From positions 2,728,001-2,792,000 of the forward strand of contig OZ234497.1 in NCBI GenBank assembly GCA_965153455.1: a DNA stretch of 64,000 nucleotides, written 5' to 3'. This stretch comes from Sphagnum compactum (Eukaryota; Bryophyta; Sphagnopsida; Sphagnales). This document shows, piece by piece, positions 60,701-64,000 of this stretch (its first letter is position 1; the number at the start of each line of letters is the position of its first letter). Made by a program: the position numbers and the translations under genes. The notes beneath the pieces were generated by a model. It saw only the letters and a list, made by a program, of their open reading frames with translations, had not been told where the DNA came from and did not search any database.

Positions 60701-63417
60701 AAAAAATCCAAATTTTTTCACAAGAATTTTTTTAAAGTAGTCATTTAAAGGATTAGGTGTGGCTCCTAATAGCATGTTTGGACCCATTCAAATTACTTGC
60801 CAAATTTATAGGGCCATTAAAAACTTGGGGTGCAAAACGACTTGAGTTTAATCACCAAGTCATTTTGTTCAAGGTGTGATCAAATGATTATTTTTTATTT
60901 TGTCAACTTTACAATGCAAAAATTTCTCGTAAAGAACTAACTTTCCAACATTTCATAACCCAAATGAACACATACATTTGCAATTTCAAGTTTTCTATTG
61001 TAAAATTTCTGATGCAACAATTTCTTATATACAAGATCAACTTTGCATCATTTCATAACCCAAATCAACGAATACAATTACCATTTACAATTCGAATGAA
61101 TGTAGGTGCCCATGGATTAACATTTGTGATTTCCAACGAATGTAAAGGTGGATGTATGGTTGAAGTTGTGCGCTCACATGGTGACAACAATTCTTAAATT
61201 TACATGGACAACAAAAACATGTAAGAAGTTTAATTTATTGGTTGAACAATACAAAATCAACAAATTAACAAATGGTAGAGGAAAAAATGAATGAAAATTT
61301 TATGAGTCCATTGACCAATGGTGGCATCCATTATTAACATAATGATACATGACCACCATGCATGCTAATGAGTCAAAATTGCTTCAAATATGAAGGTAAC
61401 TATGAATTGTTGAAAAATAATCAACTTTAGAAACATCACAATCTATATACAAAAGTGGTAAGAAACGTTTTTATGAACAAGTAATTGATATGTTCACCAA
61501 AATGGTGGAAAACAATACCATCATGGTGAATGTTTTTGAAAAACCAATGTTTATTGGAAAAAGTTGATCATCAAATGGATTGACTCATAAATATGTTATA
61601 AACATGATACCTATTCCAATTCCGAATGAAATTATGTAATAAAAAAAATACTTTCCCATTCGAATTTTTCTTTTTAAAATGTGTTTGTTGATAACTCATG
61701 AACTTGTGTGGCTTCCAACATCTTTTTTAAAATTTTCTTTTAATTATTATAATACCCCTATTATAATACCTCATCTTCCACAATTGTCTTTTCATTGTCT
61801 TCATTTTCAACTTTTACTTGGGCAACGCATTCAAGGTGTTGTAGTTGATGATTTTTTAGTAACATGTTCTACCATATGAAACATGTCCTTGTGTTGAAAT
61901 TGTCCAAGGAGACGATTGACTTTTTCTTACATTATATGTTTAATTTCTTTTGCCCATTTCATCTCAAAGTTATTTTCATGGATAATGCAAAGGTTATGGA
62001 AACAAATACAAGTTATAATCACATTCAATCATTTTGTAGTGGTATGTCAACTCTTTTTAGTAGAATTTTGGACATCATCTTTCCAAAACTCAAAAAACCT
62101 TTTCTATAATCATTCAAACATTTGATTCTATGAAATTTCAATATATTTTTGCTCTTGGCATACCATTTTTTTCACCTTTGAATGGTGAGTAAAACCATGG
62201 CCTCATTGGATATGCTGCATTTCTAGTCAATTTGTATAGCAAGATAATGCCTTTCATTGTTGGTTTTACTGGTGTTGGATTTTTTAAAAAATTGTCCAAT
62301 CATGAGAGCAACGAACCCATCCAAAATCATTTTATCAAAACTTACATATTGTGTCAATTGTGCTTTATACTATAAACCTTTTCGACAACAATAAAAACTT
62401 GGATTTATATGTGGTGCAATAATTACAATGTGAATACCAACTAATACAACCCCAAAAGCATAAGGCATGTTTTGAAGTTTTTAAAAATTCATTTGTCATT
62501 TTCCTTGTGCTTATTGTTGGTAATCTTTCTATCACCAAAGGTTTCAAGTGTTTGCTAACAATTTCCTAAAACTCTTTTACAATGATATAAATATTGCTTT
62601 TAGCAACTCCATAAATTTTATCACACATTCGTAAAATGTTGTCACTAAAACAAATGTAATGACTATTCATGTTTCAATTGGAATGCATGATTTCATATAT
62701 AAATCTACCATATTGAATGAGGAACTATTATAGCACACAAGCAATGAAAACTTGTTGGAATTAACTTCGTTTCTTTTTAAACATTTCCACCAAATAGTTG
62801 TCCAAGAGTTGCCTCTCCATGATGTCACTTACTCACTCATATGTCCACGCAAGTCTCTCATGATGCTCCATTTATTTGCATAATGAGGGCAACCATCGTC
62901 GTCATTGCATTATAATGTTGATAAAATACAAAATATCGCAACATTACAACTATAAAAATAATGTGTCAAATTATCATTAAAATCACGTGAACTAGAAGAA
63001 TATTGTGTCTATGTTCATCCATGAGGGTTTGTTTTTAGGGTTTAGCATGAAAAAAAAAAAAAAGGTGAAAAGAAGAAAGATAATAAAAGAATGAAATGAA
63101 AGCATGTGAGAAAGAAAATTTTATTTATAAAAAAAAATGAAATAAAAGCATATGAAGGTCAAAATCTGGAGTCTCTCCCCAATAGGCAAAAACCCAATAA
63201 AGTTTTCAATTCTTTAAATGTATTTATAACCCATTTTATTCGTTGTGAAGACCAATATAGGAGTGCAGATGGTGGTAGGTCTCTGCCAAATAATTATTTT
63301 AATTCTGAAAATTTTCATTTTGAGACATATAATATTCTGAAAGATGCTTCATTTTCTTCTTCAAAACAAAATATCTTTGAGATTTTTTATTTTTATTGAA
63401 AATTTCAGCGTGTTTAA
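57736..63417. other. AT-rich intergenic DNA, nothing recognised
   Basis: Nearly 5.7 kb with many homopolymers and short Phe/Asn/Lys-rich frames typical of base composition (for example 58305-58508, 61679-61879, 61864-62109). No conserved protein motif, RNA gene or clear element boundary seen. Confidence 0.35.
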
Positions 63418-63418
63418 A

Positions 63419-63444
<26 letters not shown>
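63418..63444. repeat. (AT)n microsatellite
   Basis: About 13 AT dinucleotides, perfect. Confidence 0.95.
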
Positions 63445-63449
<5 letters not shown>

Positions 63450-64000
63450 AACCTATTATTCAACTAGGATATTGGCCCGACGTGCAAGAAAACAAGGTAA
63501 CCATAATTTTGAACAAGATTTGATTTGGAAGATCAACAAGGTTGAGAATTTTGCGAGCAAAAAAGCTCTATAGCTTTAGAATCCCAAATCACTTTTTTCG
63601 GGTTTTAGGGTTCATTTTTGGGCTCTAGTTTTTGAGCTTCATGTAGTTGTAGTGGGCTACACTTGCTTGAAAAGAGAGAGAGTGGCTTGTATCACTTTTT
63701 CCCACTTTTGATGTGGCATTACTCCATGAGAGGGGAGGGGAGGGGGAGGGATTTTTATTTGATAAATAATTTGGATGTTGGTGGGGGAGTGATTGTGCAT
63801 GAATTGCACATAAAGTTGCATGGTACTCAAAACCCAAGGTTTGGAAGAAGAGAGGCTATCATCATCTATTGTGAAAGCAATAGAGAGGGCTATTTAGCTT
63901 CACTAACATCCATACAAAAAGGAAATTGAGAATTGAAAAGTTTCATGTGGATTTTCAATTAAAATAGTAGCCAAAGAAAAGCATTTAATTAGGAAACAAA
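63445..64000. other. Right-edge sequence, no gene recognised
   Basis: Contains a purine-rich tract near 63728-63750. The open frames 63663-63929 (plus) and 63625-63837 (minus) overlap each other and have no recognised motifs. Confidence 0.35.

Overview
The window looks like nuclear DNA from a land plant with a large, repeat-rich, AT-rich genome. All introns are spliceosomal and there are no operons. An apparently complete 16-exon kinesin of the kinesin-9/KIF6 type is present. That family goes with motile cilia and is not kept in flowering plants, so a lineage with swimming sperm is most likely (fern, lycophyte or bryophyte; cycad or Ginkgo less likely). A DYW-type PPR gene copy and HRS1/NIGT1-type and 14-3-3 genes also fit a land plant. 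The species cannot be named from the sequence alone.

Layout: (1) 1-1911, minus strand: 5' part of a GARP transcription factor of the HRS1/HHO/NIGT1 family, cut by the left edge inside its DNA-binding domain. (2) 1.9-32 kb: no intact gene found. This part holds degenerate transposon copies and tandem repeats: a PIF/Harbinger-like MITE (7133-7435), a hAT transposase pseudogene (about 10.27-13.57 kb) split by a solo LTR (10919-11834), a DDE transposase pseudogene (about 19.95-21.46 kb), and a second hAT pseudogene on the minus strand (about 24.9-29.08 kb) split by a 2.9-kb non-autonomous CACTA element (25158-28061) that carries a 25-bp minisatellite. (3) 32.2-33.8 kb: 5'-truncated PPR-DYW pseudogene with one nonsense change and one frameshift. 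(4) 37714-39308, minus strand: complete four-exon 14-3-3 gene (259 aa). (5) 45300-51960, plus strand: complete kinesin-9/KIF6-like gene (about 836 codons); introns contain a MITE and a copy of a dispersed repeat. (6) 52-64 kb: AT-rich DNA with several tandem repeats and one weak coding-like region near 56-57.4 kb.

The three real genes are independent loci. The HRS1/NIGT1-like protein would regulate nutrient-responsive transcription, the 14-3-3 protein would bind phosphorylated clients in the cytosol and nucleus, and the kinesin would act on axonemal microtubules in sperm. Exon coordinates were worked out by hand from splice sites, reading phase and family conservation. Most are firm; the exceptions are stated.
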